From Bacillus sp. B15-48 (GTDB taxonomy: Bacteria > Bacillota > Bacilli > Bacillales > Cytobacillaceae): 64,000 nt of DNA. Made by a program: the position numbers and the translations under genes. Positions 36,574 to 45,125 of the stretch are shown piece by piece; the first letter of the stretch is position 1; each line of letters opens with the position of its first letter. The notes beneath the pieces were generated by a model. It ran no database searches, was not told where the DNA came from, and worked only from the letters and a program-made list of their open reading frames with translations. The stretch spans positions 248,001 through 312,000 of the forward strand of contig NZ_WOFU01000002.1 of NCBI RefSeq assembly GCF_016879755.1, in the 5' to 3' direction.

Positions 36574-36659
36574 AATAATCCTCCTTATACATGCTTTGCT
36601 GTATGCTATGCAATGGAAGAAGAGACGGAAACGGTACATGCCTCCTTTTGAAAAATATA

Positions 36660-36941
36660 GAAACTCTTAATCACCTGGAGTGAATTTAAACCAGGAGGAA
36701 AAGGTTGAAATTGCCTTACGATCAGAAAGTCTGGGTGTTGATGTCATCGAGGCAGGATTTGCTGCCGCCTCTCCTGGTGATGCAGCTGCTGTATGGGGCG
36801 TGGCAAAAGCGGTTAAGAAACCTATGGTTGTTAACCTGGCTAGATCGAATCGAGCAGACATTGATGCGGTTATCAACAAAACTAGTACTCGGCAAACTTC
36901 CCGGTCGAACTGCACTTAAAAAACGTTTGACAATGCCTTAA
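36660..36941 (+). pseudogene. Decayed 2-isopropylmalate synthase (leuA-like) remnant
   Basis: Frame 1 translates SPGVNLNQEEKVEIALRSES, then LGVDVIEAGFAAASPGDAAA and VVNLARSNRADIDAV, which is the HMGL-like N-terminal part of LeuA. A stop codon (TAA at about 36669) precedes SPG. After about 36890 the frame changes to LGKLPGRTALKKRL, the more C-terminal conserved LeuA motif, so a large internal segment is missing. No ribosome binding site or leu operon lies here. This is a clear gene remnant. Confidence 0.85.
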
Positions 36942-36972
36942 CCATAGATGTTGAATTAATTGATTACAAAAA

Positions 36973-37026
36973 GAAAACTACGCCCCTGTCTTCGCTCTTA
37001 AGCGCATAGACAAGGCGTAGTTTTCT
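36973..37026. terminator. Strong terminator next to the leuA remnant
   Basis: GAAAACTACGCC / GGCGTAGTTTTC with an inner imperfect stem and U-rich ends in both directions (stronger on the minus strand). Confidence 0.88.
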
Positions 37027-37130
37027 TATGTTTTATATAATAAGATAAATGATTAAGGTTAAGAAGCAATTAGTGGAAGGTAGAAAAACAATGACATTAA
37101 TATTGTGGACGGTTTGATCCTTTGATCAAG

Positions 37131-37241
37131 TTATTTTTGAATGTTGATTTCAATCTCCACAATTTCTTCATTCCCACAATGATTACACCTTTCTGTTTCC
37201 TCAGTAAACCCCATACATAATTTGCAATAATGTTTTGTCAT
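37131..37241 (-). CDS. 36-residue zinc-finger-like peptide
   Basis: Two CxxC pairs (HYCKLCMGF and RCNHCGNEE) in 36 residues can bind one zinc. GAGGAGTGATGTT before the ATG is a good ribosome binding site. The C-terminus is acidic. I do not recognise the family. It was not expected from routine ORF size cut-offs. Confidence 0.65.
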   Translation of the reverse strand: MTKHYCKLCMGFTEETERCNHCGNEEIVEIEINIQK

Positions 37242-37493
37242 AACATCACTCCTCTAATTTAATATTTTTAATTATATACGCCTATACTGTCAGTTTTTCC
37301 TTCTTTTATTTTCCAATACTTTTCGTCATTATTTTTAAATCCAATCAATTCTCTCCCACCATACAAAATACTTCAGCTTAACTGTCTATTTTCATTTCAA
37401 TACTTAGATGCACGAACTTTTCTTTGTAACACATTTAAAGGTATACTTATCCTAATGAAGATTCCTTAAAGCTTTTTAAATCGAGGTGAGATT

Positions 37494-38171
37494 ATGTGTG
37501 GCCGTTTTACTTTAACTGCTACAACTGAACAATTAATGGGTCGATTCGAAATAGAATCATTTCTGTTAGAAGCGGATTACGCTCCGAACTATAATGTCGC
37601 CCCATCACAATCTGTCCCTGCAGTCATTAATAATGGGAACATCAATAAAATGGGCTTTTTGAAATGGGGGCTCATTCCACCTTGGGCAAAAGAAACCAAA
37701 ATCGGTTATAAAATGATTAATGCTAGAGCAGAAACGCTGATCGAAAAACCAAGCTTCCGCCACGCATATCGTAAAAAGCGATGTCTTATCCCCGCTGACA
37801 GCTTTTACGAATGGAAACGGAATGAGAATCAAACAAAAACGCCAATGCGAATTAAGCTAAAGAGCGATGAATTGTTTGCAATGGCAGGTTTATGGGAGCA
37901 GTGGCAATCGCCAGATGGAGAATCCATTTTTTCTTGTACGGTGATAACTACGACTGCCAATGAACTCATTAAGGATGTTCATCATCGGATGCCTGTGATC
38001 TTAAACCGAGAGGATGAAAAAGTTTGGCTTAATCCATCGATTACAGAACCAAATAGACTTCAGTCATTATTAAAGCCATTTAATTCAGCTTTAATGGAAA
38101 TATATGAAGTGAGTTCATTAATTAATTCCCCAAAAAATAATTCTATTGAGCTTATCCGAAAAATTTGTTAA
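37494..38171 (+). CDS. SRAP / HMCES-type abasic-site protein (YedK-like)
   Basis: 225 residues. MCGRFTL gives Cys2, which becomes the N-terminus after methionine removal and forms a stable thiazolidine link with abasic sites in single-stranded DNA. Other conserved active-site residues are Asn76 and Glu80 (INARAETL), Glu106 in DSFYEWK and His in DVHHRMPV. It shields abasic sites in ssDNA. B. subtilis has several copies. AGGTGAG precedes the ATG; a strong terminator follows. Confidence 0.93.
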   Translation: MCGRFTLTATTEQLMGRFEIESFLLEADYAPNYNVAPSQSVPAVINNGNINKMGFLKWGLIPPWAKETKIGYKMINARAETLIEKPSFRHAYRKKRCLIPADSFYEWKRNENQTKTPMRIKLKSDELFAMAGLWEQWQSPDGESIFSCTVITTTANELIKDVHHRMPVILNREDEKVWLNPSITEPNRLQSLLKPFNSALMEIYEVSSLINSPKNNSIELIRKIC

Positions 38172-38191
38172 AAAGTTAATAAAAGTTTTTA

Positions 38192-38247
38192 AAAATCTAA
38201 AAACAGCCATCTTGATCGATTAAAGGTAGCTGTTTTTAGATTTTTTA
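38192..38247 (+). terminator. Intrinsic terminator of the SRAP gene
   Basis: AAAAATCTAAAAACAGC / GCTGTTTTTAGATTTTT, a 17-bp stem extended by U residues. Confidence 0.92.
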
Positions 38248-38334
38248 ATTATTTTAAGTTTTCTTATTGATATAAAACAATATATAATTTATATAAAATT
38301 AATCTCGACTTCAAATGAATGGTAGGGGATAAAA

Positions 38335-39237
38335 ATGGAATTGCGGCAATTACACTATTTCGTTGAAGTAGCAGAACGTGAACATGTAACTGAAGCAGCG
38401 AGCCATTTACATGTTGCACAATCCGCTGTAAGCTTACAAATTTCTAAATTAGAGGATGAATTAGGGGTTACTCTATTTGAACGTGTTGGCAGAAATGTCA
38501 AACTAACACAAATTGGCAAGGCTTTCCTTGCAGATGTGAAAATAGCATTAAAATCGATTGAACACGCGAAGCAAAAAGTCGATGAATATTTAAATCCAGA
38601 GATAGGATCAATTAAAGTCGGATACCCATCTAGCTTAGCTAGTCATTTACTACCAACAGTTATTTCTGCTTTTAGAGAAAAAAACGCAAACATCACTTTT
38701 CATTTACGACAAGGATCGTACGCCTCCTTAATTGAAGCTGTAAAAAACGGAGATCTTGATTTAGCTTTTCTCGGCCCTGTGCCAAAAGGAGACCCTGCGC
38801 TTGAAGGGCATATTCTATTTACAGAGCAATTATCCGCATTAGTACACACAAGCCATCCACTTGCTGATCGAAAAAGCATTGCATTAACTGATCTGCGTAA
38901 TGATGCATTTGTCTCCTTTCCGAACGGGTATGTTCTCCAAAAGATTGTCGTTGAAGCCTGCCAAGAGGCAGGGTTCAGACCAAACATTGTTTCAGAAGGT
39001 GAAGATATGGATGCCTTGAAAGGACTTGTCTCGGCAGGAATAGGAATAACCTTGCTACCGGAAACAACCATGTACGATTCTACACCAAGGTTTACTGTAA
39101 AAATTCCTGTCATAGAACCACAAGTTAAAAGAACAGTTGGCCTCATTGTCCCAAAAAATAGAGAAGTTGCCCCTTCAGAGAAGTTATTTTATCAATTTGT
39201 TAAAGAGTTTTTTACCGTACTTGAACAATTTCAGTAA
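38335..39237 (+). CDS. gltC: LysR-family regulator, GltC-like
   Basis: 300 residues, LysR length. The N-terminal HTH starts MELRQLHYFVEVAEREHVTE and contains HLHVAQSAVSLQISKLE. The effector domain shares long stretches with GltC of B. subtilis (GYPSSLASHLLPTVISAF, GEDMDALKGLVSAGIGITLL, FTVKIPVIEPQVKRTVG). GltC activates glutamate synthase gltAB in response to TCA and nitrogen status. Here gltAB is not adjacent, so it may be a displaced gltC or a paralog. There is no clear operator to report. Confidence 0.85.
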   Translation: MELRQLHYFVEVAEREHVTEAASHLHVAQSAVSLQISKLEDELGVTLFERVGRNVKLTQIGKAFLADVKIALKSIEHAKQKVDEYLNPEIGSIKVGYPSSLASHLLPTVISAFREKNANITFHLRQGSYASLIEAVKNGDLDLAFLGPVPKGDPALEGHILFTEQLSALVHTSHPLADRKSIALTDLRNDAFVSFPNGYVLQKIVVEACQEAGFRPNIVSEGEDMDALKGLVSAGIGITLLPETTMYDSTPRFTVKIPVIEPQVKRTVGLIVPKNREVAPSEKLFYQFVKEFFTVLEQFQ

Positions 39238-39503
39238 AAGTAAAAAAATTGCTTTAAATACATTTTAAGTTCTTTTCTATTCATTTGTGAATAAACAATT
39301 AAGAAGATTGTTTCTAGCGAAGGATACTACCCTATATATAGTGTTTTTTCATTGACATGTAGACACATAATATGGAATACTTGAACTACACTTCGTGTTA
39401 TCTAATTCATTTTTGAGTTTATCTACACTCTTAAATAACTTTTAGTAACATGTCTATCCATAAAAAAAAGTTAGCCAAATACCCTATGGAAGGTGATAAA
39501 CAG

Positions 39504-39668
39504 ATGAAAAAAGAAAAACAAGAAAAAGAAACACTATCTGTGGATTCGACTATTTCTTTGAAAGGAATTGTTAGAGCTATTTTCAACGATACCATCCATG
39601 TCCAAATTGGTGGAAAAGTGATTTCTCTACCAATATCAAACAAAGACTCAAAGAATTTATCGTTATAA
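39504..39668 (+). CDS. 54-residue peptide, unknown
   Basis: A Lys/Glu-rich N-terminus is followed by a beta-rich tail (STISLKGIVRAIFNDTIHVQ, then GGKVISLPIS), as in an SH3- or Sm-like strand set. AAGGTGAT lies 6 bases before the ATG at 39504. A terminator follows. I do not recognise the family. Confidence 0.6.
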   Translation: MKKEKQEKETLSVDSTISLKGIVRAIFNDTIHVQIGGKVISLPISNKDSKNLSL

Positions 39669-39704
39669 ACAACCTTTAAGAGTGATTTGATTATAGATTG
39701 TATG

Positions 39705-39748
39705 AAAAAATGATGACCAAATTGATGTGATTTGGTCATCATTTTTAT
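39705..39748. terminator. Bidirectional terminator before yokU
   Basis: AAAAAATGATGACCAAAT / ATTTGGTCATCATTTTTAT, an 18-bp stem flanked by A and U runs between the 54-residue gene and yokU. Confidence 0.92.
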
Positions 39749-39755
39749 TTAACCA

Positions 39756-40031
39756 TTAATCAAACTTAAAATAATTCCTTTTTAATAAGCGGGGTTTCTT
39801 CATTAACTCATCAAAAGTAAGTGATTTTTCTAAGGTCTCTGTATTTATTAAAAGAAGTTGTTCTTCAATTTGTTCAATCGTCTCTTCTTCTTGGTAAGTC
39901 ATCCCACAATCATTGCAACTTATACAAGGAGTCTCTCGAATTTCAATTGCTTTTGTACCATCAGGTAACTCCCAAAAAGCTGGAACTGCTTCTTTTATGA
40001 TATTTTTAGAGGAACACCATTCGCAACACAT
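39756..40031 (-). CDS. yokU: YokU family zinc-finger protein
   Basis: 91 residues. An N-terminal CEWC pair and a second CNDC (ISCNDCGMTYQEEE) form a treble-clef zinc finger as in YokU and YgiT-type antitoxin N-termini. GGAGAGGGG precedes the ATG. It starts two bases after the kamA stop, so it is probably co-transcribed with kamA. Function unknown. Confidence 0.88.
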   Translation of the reverse strand: MCCEWCSSKNIIKEAVPAFWELPDGTKAIEIRETPCISCNDCGMTYQEEETIEQIEEQLLLINTETLEKSLTFDELMKKPRLLKRNYFKFD

Positions 40032-40033
40032 GT

Positions 40034-41440
40034 TTATTTCCCCTCTCCTCCATCTTGATATTTCTTTTGTTGTGCCTCGAATTTTTTATTCTTTAACTTA
40101 TCACGCTTTTCCCGTTTATCCTTTAAGGAAGTATGCGTTGGGTCTGTCTCATAATTATGTCTTCTGTTCAGCCGTTGCAGATTTTCAGGGATGAGATTGA
40201 ATTGACTTTCATTCATTACTGCAGCAATGCCGACATTGGAGTGATATTTTTCAAAATCAGAATAGATTCTTTTGAAATATTCCTCTGCCTTTCCAGGCAC
40301 GTAGTTTTCAGGTTCTGGATAGGAAGTGATTACTCCTTCAAAGTTCCTTAAAACCACTTTTTCTGGACTTTGTGAGATTAAATAATTCGGTTGGAGGGAA
40401 ATTTTCCCACCACCCCCGGGGGCATCAATCACAAAGGTAGGTACGGCATACCCACTCGTATGTCCGCGCAAACCTTCAATAATTTCAAGTCCTTTAGAAA
40501 TCGGTGCGCGAAAGTGGCCAATTCCTTCAGACAAATCACATTGATAAATATAGTACGGCCGTACTCGAATCTTAACGAGATCATGCATTAGCTTTTTCAT
40601 AATTGCCACACTATCATTTATTCCCGCAAGGATGACCGCCTGATTCCCAACAGGCACCCCGGAATTAGCTAACATTTCACAAGCCCTCTTCGATTCCTCA
40701 GTAATTTCGATCGACGTATTAAAATGGGTATTCAACCAAATTGGGTGATACTTTTTCAAAATATCGCATAAATTTTCGGTTATTCTCTGCGGAAAGACCA
40801 CTGGTGCTCTCGTTCCGATCCGAATGATTTCAACATGATCAATTTCTCTTAAATTTTTAAGGATATACTCCAGAATAGTGTCATTAATTAATAGCCCATC
40901 TCCGCCGGAAATCAACACATCCCTCACTTCTTCTGTTTCGCGAATATAATGTATCGCGGCATCAAGTTGTTTTTTAGGCACGCCCATCCCAATTTGTCCT
41001 GAAAACCTTCTTCGTGTACAATATCGGCAATACATTGAACATTGATTCGTTACAAGAAACAATACTCGGTCAGGGTAGCGATGTGTTAATCCCGGGACAG
41101 GCGAATCTTCATCTTCATGGAGAGGATCCTCTAGATCATACTTTGTCTTCAAAATCTCCTTTCCAATTGGAACGGACTGCATACGTACCGGGCATCTCGG
41201 ATCAGTAGGGTTCATTAGCGAAGCATAATAAGGAGTAATGTTTAACGGAATCGTTTTCGTTGCGATTCGTACACCCTCTTCCTCTTCAGGTGTTATATGA
41301 ATCACCTTTTTCAAATCGTCCAATGTTCTAATTGTATTTGTTAACTGCCACAGCCAATCATTCCATTGTTCATCTGTGACATCTTTCCATAACTCAATTT
41401 CCTTCCAATGTCTTGATGGTTTATATAAAAATGTTTTCAC
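40034..41440 (-). CDS. kamA: L-lysine 2,3-aminomutase (radical SAM)
   Basis: 468 residues. Converts L-lysine to beta-lysine using SAM, a [4Fe-4S] cluster and PLP. The cluster motif is CSMYCRYC (about 134-141), and the PLP-binding Lys lies in GGGGKISLQPNY (about 345). SGGDGLLI and RPYYIYQCDLSEGIGHFR are conserved. The GTG at 41440 is chosen because AAGGAGGAG lies 6 bases upstream; the TTG at 41458 would overlap that site. A sigma-54 promoter sits 40-55 bases upstream. It opens the lysine degradation cluster. Confidence 0.95.
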   Translation of the reverse strand: MKTFLYKPSRHWKEIELWKDVTDEQWNDWLWQLTNTIRTLDDLKKVIHITPEEEEGVRIATKTIPLNITPYYASLMNPTDPRCPVRMQSVPIGKEILKTKYDLEDPLHEDEDSPVPGLTHRYPDRVLFLVTNQCSMYCRYCTRRRFSGQIGMGVPKKQLDAAIHYIRETEEVRDVLISGGDGLLINDTILEYILKNLREIDHVEIIRIGTRAPVVFPQRITENLCDILKKYHPIWLNTHFNTSIEITEESKRACEMLANSGVPVGNQAVILAGINDSVAIMKKLMHDLVKIRVRPYYIYQCDLSEGIGHFRAPISKGLEIIEGLRGHTSGYAVPTFVIDAPGGGGKISLQPNYLISQSPEKVVLRNFEGVITSYPEPENYVPGKAEEYFKRIYSDFEKYHSNVGIAAVMNESQFNLIPENLQRLNRRHNYETDPTHTSLKDKREKRDKLKNKKFEAQQKKYQDGGEGK

Positions 41441-41479
41441 ATCGAACTCCTCCTTCAATCCGTTTCTAATGTATTAACA

Positions 41480-41495
41480 TGCAATTTCCATACCA
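41480..41495 (-). promoter_or_regulatory. Sigma-54 (-24/-12) promoter of kamA
   Basis: On the minus strand TGGTATGGAAATTGCA keeps the invariant GG (-24) and GC (-12) with exactly 10 bases between, as required for SigL. It lies about 40 bases before the kamA start and after the terminator of the adjacent bacterial enhancer-binding protein gene. Confidence 0.75.
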
Positions 41496-41546
41496 AAATT
41501 ACAATTTCTATTTATGATGAAAAAGACCAACAATTTTAACATCGAT

Positions 41547-41600
41547 GAAAAGAAGCGAGAAATAACCTGCCGATTTTCGAGCAGATTATTTCTCGCTTCT
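41547..41600 (-). terminator. Intrinsic terminator of the sigma-54 activator gene
   Basis: AGAAGCGAGAAATAA / TTATTTCTCGCTTCT forms a 15-bp outer stem with an inner CTGC/GCAG; the 5' arm covers the stop codon at 41586. It separates the regulator transcript from kamA. Confidence 0.9.
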
Positions 41601-42977
41601 CTTTTTTAACTTGTATTGCAATGTTTGTCTTGGAATCCCAAGTAAACGCGAAGCCTTTAAGATATTTCCGCCACTTTCCGCCATCGCTTCCTCAATTAGT
41701 CTTTTTTCATATTGTTTTAGTTTTTCTTTTAGATTTCCTTCCATTGTTGGTTCTTGCTTTTCAAATGCATAACTTTTAAAAATAGCTGGTAGCTCATCCA
41801 TCGATAGCTGAGTCTTTTCACAAACATTCATCATATATTCAATCACATGTTTTAATTCACGAATATTTCCCGGCCATGCATGATTTTCTAAAAGGGTTAA
41901 AACGTCTTGTTGAATTCCAGTAACCATCTTTCCAAGCTGTTTATTAAAGACTGTGATAAACTTTTCAACTAAAAAAGGAATATCCTCATGCCTCTCCCTT
42001 AATGGAAGCAGCTCAAAGGTCAAGACATTAAGCCTGTAAAATAAATCCTCACGAAGGAATTTTTTCTCAACAGCTTGTAATGGATGAATATTCATTACAG
42101 ATATCACCCGAACATCCACTGAAATAACCTTCGAACTACCTACCCTTCGGACTGCTCCGTCCTCTAATACTCGTAATAACTTAGCTTGAAGTTCAACTGG
42201 CATGGCGTGTATCTCATCAAGAAATAAAGTACCGCCATCAGCTAGCTCAAACAAACCAGGTCGATCAACTGCCCCAGTATAACTTCCTTTTGTCGTCCCA
42301 AATAAGATGCTTTCTAATAAACTTTCAGGAATTGCAGCACAGTTTTGGGCGATTAAAGGGCCTCCACTTCGTTTAGATGCATTGTGGATAGAATGAACAA
42401 ATAACTCCTTACCAGTACCACTTTCACCAAAAATCAGGATGGGAGACTCAGATTTTGCCAGCTTTTCTGCAGAATTTTTCATTTTAATAAATGTTTTATT
42501 CTTAGTTAATAGGTCACTAAACTGATATTTCGCTTGCTGTTTGCTCTCTTTCGTTGAGGGCACTTTAGGTTCATTTTTTTGCAAGTCAACTAGTCGCTCA
42601 CCAAGTTCCTTTAACCTAGTATAATCTTTAGCAATTTCGACTGCCCCCATCACTTTCCCATCCATAATGATTGGTAAAGTCGTATTGACAGTTTCAATCT
42701 TTTTTCCGTACAGGTTCACAAAAGTTTGCGTTTTATTGTATAAGGGCTTTTTTGTTTTCATTACCTTAAGTAGTGTGCTAGATTTTTCATTTAAAGATGG
42801 GAAAATACTTAAAAGTGGTTTTCCTATTACTTCATCTACACTCAAGCCATCATGTCTTGCGGCTACATCGTTATAGTAGATGGTAATCCCTTCCTTGTTG
42901 ACTGCATGAATTGCTTCATCTATACTCTCAAGAATCGCTCCGAGAAACCCTTCACTTATACTCGTGATCCGATTCAT
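41586..42977 (-). CDS. Sigma-54-dependent transcriptional activator with PAS sensor
   Basis: 463 residues. An N-terminal PAS domain (about 10-120, AIHAVNKEGITIYYND) senses a small molecule. The AAA+ domain (about 160-400) has Walker A GESGTGKE, the sigma-54 contact loop GSYTGA and DEIHAMP. A Fis-type HTH at the end (ASRLLGIPRQTLQYKLKK) binds upstream sites. It resembles the RocR/AcoR group. It most likely activates kamA and perhaps the yodT operon. The Shine-Dalgarno AGGAGGAG sits 12 bases from the ATG, a rather long gap. Confidence 0.93.
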   Translation of the reverse strand: MNRITSISEGFLGAILESIDEAIHAVNKEGITIYYNDVAARHDGLSVDEVIGKPLLSIFPSLNEKSSTLLKVMKTKKPLYNKTQTFVNLYGKKIETVNTTLPIIMDGKVMGAVEIAKDYTRLKELGERLVDLQKNEPKVPSTKESKQQAKYQFSDLLTKNKTFIKMKNSAEKLAKSESPILIFGESGTGKELFVHSIHNASKRSGGPLIAQNCAAIPESLLESILFGTTKGSYTGAVDRPGLFELADGGTLFLDEIHAMPVELQAKLLRVLEDGAVRRVGSSKVISVDVRVISVMNIHPLQAVEKKFLREDLFYRLNVLTFELLPLRERHEDIPFLVEKFITVFNKQLGKMVTGIQQDVLTLLENHAWPGNIRELKHVIEYMMNVCEKTQLSMDELPAIFKSYAFEKQEPTMEGNLKEKLKQYEKRLIEEAMAESGGNILKASRLLGIPRQTLQYKLKKRSEK

Positions 42978-43027
42978 TTATGTGATCAACTCCTCCTATG
43001 TAGTGGTGCCGAAAAATGAGCATAACC

Positions 43028-43043
43028 TGCCAAAAACTTGGCA
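43028..43043. promoter_or_regulatory. Inverted repeat, possible enhancer site for the activator
   Basis: TGCCAA / TTGGCA with a 4-base spacer is a perfect 6-bp palindrome between the divergent regulator and metallohydrolase genes. Activators of this class bind such sites 100-200 bases or more from their promoter. Linkage to the adjacent regulator is inference. Confidence 0.4.
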
Positions 43044-43197
43044 TCAAAAAGGGAACTCATCTCTCAAAAAGATGTAAGAACTCTTTGTTGTTGGAATTTT
43101 TCAGTTAAATTAGTTTACACATTCACGAAATTGAAATATTCTAAAAACAAGTCAACTACATTAAACAGTTTTTTATCATATAAATGAGGTGGATACA

Positions 43198-44172
43198 TTG
43201 AGTATATTTAGGAAGGATGAATGTGAGATTTTTCCAGTAATCTCCCCAGCCGCTAATGATTTAAGAAGCATTAATTTTTATGTTGTAAAGTATTACGAAT
43301 CATTAATTTTAATTGATGCAGGCATTAATAATAAAACGAATTGGAATGCTTTATGTTCTACCCTGGCTCAAAACGACTTACAAGTAACAGATTTAACAGC
43401 GATCATTCTTACCCATCATCATTATGATCATATTGGCTTAGTGGATAAAATTGTGTCGAAAAATCCAATCCCAGTTTTCGCATCATCCGAAGCTATTCCC
43501 CGCTTAAAAAGAGACAGAGATTTCTTAGAAAAAAGAATCCAATTCTATAATAGCTTATACCGTCAAATGGGCTGCGGAGAAATGGGAATTGCACGAGTGA
43601 GAGATTTAAAACAGGCGATAGAGCAAAATAAACATCAAGCCATCCAAGCCGATATTCATATCATTACAAATACACGACTTTTTCATTTTGATGTAATTGA
43701 CGTACCCGGCCATGCCCCGGATCATATTGCGTTATGGGACAATAAGACAAAATGGATGTTTTCAGGTGATCTACTTATTGAACACATTTCAAGTAACGCA
43801 CTGGTCGAGCCAGATATTGATGGAAATAGAATACATACGCTTGCTCAACAAAAAGAATCATTATTAAAATGTTCGACTTTAAATCCTGAGTTCCTCTTTC
43901 CTGGTCATGGGAAAATTATTCAAAATGCTAAACAATTAGTTAAAAACAGAATTGACCGTTATGAAGAAAAATTCGATCGTTTGCTCCGGTTTATTAAAGC
44001 TGGAAATACAACAGCCAATGATCTTGCACTAGCCTATTACAAGAAAACCTATTTCAACCAATTTTCACTCGTCATGTCGGAGGTTATTAGTCATTTAGAT
44101 TATCTCGAAGAAAAACAGCGGATTATCAAAGAATTTAGAAACGGGATATGGCATTATGAAATTGCATATTAA
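43198..44172 (+). CDS. Metallo-beta-lactamase-fold hydrolase in the lysine cluster
   Basis: 324 residues. The metal site is THHHYDHIG (H73, H75, D77, H78) plus His in VPGHAPDH, the bridging Asp in FSGDLL and His in FPGHGK. A C-terminal helical region of about 80 residues ends the protein, as in glyoxalase II/thioesterase-like MBLs. The TTG at 43198 is preferred because AGGTGG lies 5 bases before it; the GTG at 43189 is inside that site. It is placed between kamA regulator and the yodT operon, so a thioester hydrolase role is plausible but unproven. Confidence 0.85.
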   Translation: MSIFRKDECEIFPVISPAANDLRSINFYVVKYYESLILIDAGINNKTNWNALCSTLAQNDLQVTDLTAIILTHHHYDHIGLVDKIVSKNPIPVFASSEAIPRLKRDRDFLEKRIQFYNSLYRQMGCGEMGIARVRDLKQAIEQNKHQAIQADIHIITNTRLFHFDVIDVPGHAPDHIALWDNKTKWMFSGDLLIEHISSNALVEPDIDGNRIHTLAQQKESLLKCSTLNPEFLFPGHGKIIQNAKQLVKNRIDRYEEKFDRLLRFIKAGNTTANDLALAYYKKTYFNQFSLVMSEVISHLDYLEEKQRIIKEFRNGIWHYEIAY

Positions 44173-44201
44173 AGAAAGACACTTTAAAAGTGCCTTTCTT
44201 T
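44171..44201 (+). terminator. Intrinsic terminator of the MBL gene
   Basis: AAAGAAAGaCACTT / AAGTGcCTTTCTTT, a 13-bp stem with one mismatch that begins on the stop codon. Confidence 0.85.
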
Positions 44202-44279
44202 AATCAGTTTTTATCGTTCACCCGCTTACATAGGTTTGTAACCATACAAATAGATACTACGCCGCTTTTGTTAAAGCCA

Positions 44280-45125
44280 CTAGACCAAGCTTTTCGTCCA
44301 AACATTCATGTCTTCTAACTTGTCATAAATAAAACAATTATTAATTAATCTGCCGCGATAACTATAGTTTAACTGCTGCAACACGGCGTTCATTCCATAT
44401 GATAAAGACCTTGCAATTGAATAGGCACAGTATATCCCATTTGATTTTAGCTCCCCTTCAAGCTGGATTAATATAAACTTCATCAAGCCATACTTCCGAT
44501 AATCCTTTAATGTTGCGCAATCTGTCAATTCAGCATTTTTATAAAAATCATTCACCTCCGCAGAGGCTGCACTAATGATAGCACCGTTGTATTCCATTCC
44601 ATAATAAATAGTCCCATTATTCATCGTTTTCTTAATATATTCCGGTTTATTCAACGGGGTAGGATAGATTTCAAAGACTTGTTTATATAAATTCGCCAGT
44701 TTTTCTGTGTCTAATTCAGTTAATTTTTTTAATCGATAATCAGTTGGAAGATTTCCAATCAAAGACGATTTTGCGTTCAAAACAATACTTTGAATAATCT
44801 CTTCCTCTTTTATCCACTGTGTATTAATACTGCGGTTTACCGTATAAAACTTTGAGAAAAAATAGCAGTCTGTTCCGAGAAAATAACCATCAATGATCCC
44901 TTCAAGACGAAACCCATTTTCAATAAATTTTTTAAAATGTTCAAACTTTGTCTTAACAACCAACTTTTCAGTCTTCTCTTCTTTTGCAATTGATTCACAA
45001 TAAAGCAGAATCTTGTCGATATCTCCTAAATAATCATCAATACGAATTCGTCGATTAAATGGATCAAAATAAACAGTCACCGAGAAATCAGGTTCTTGAT
45101 ACCGTTCCAATCTACCTTCAATCAT
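44280..45125 (-). CDS. yodP: Beta-lysine N-acetyltransferase-like protein (AblB/YodP)
   Basis: 281 residues. The C-terminal 150 residues form a GNAT domain (DCATLKDYRKYGLMKFIL, acetyl-CoA loop). The N-terminal half is characteristic of AblB, which with KamA (AblA) makes N-epsilon-acetyl-beta-lysine, an osmolyte in archaea and some bacteria. In Bacillus the homolog is YodP. Its ATG overlaps the aminotransferase stop by 4 bases (ATGA), so it is the last gene of the operon. Confidence 0.88.
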   Translation of the reverse strand: MIEGRLERYQEPDFSVTVYFDPFNRRIRIDDYLGDIDKILLYCESIAKEEKTEKLVVKTKFEHFKKFIENGFRLEGIIDGYFLGTDCYFFSKFYTVNRSINTQWIKEEEIIQSIVLNAKSSLIGNLPTDYRLKKLTELDTEKLANLYKQVFEIYPTPLNKPEYIKKTMNNGTIYYGMEYNGAIISAASAEVNDFYKNAELTDCATLKDYRKYGLMKFILIQLEGELKSNGIYCAYSIARSLSYGMNAVLQQLNYSYRGRLINNCFIYDKLEDMNVWTKSLV

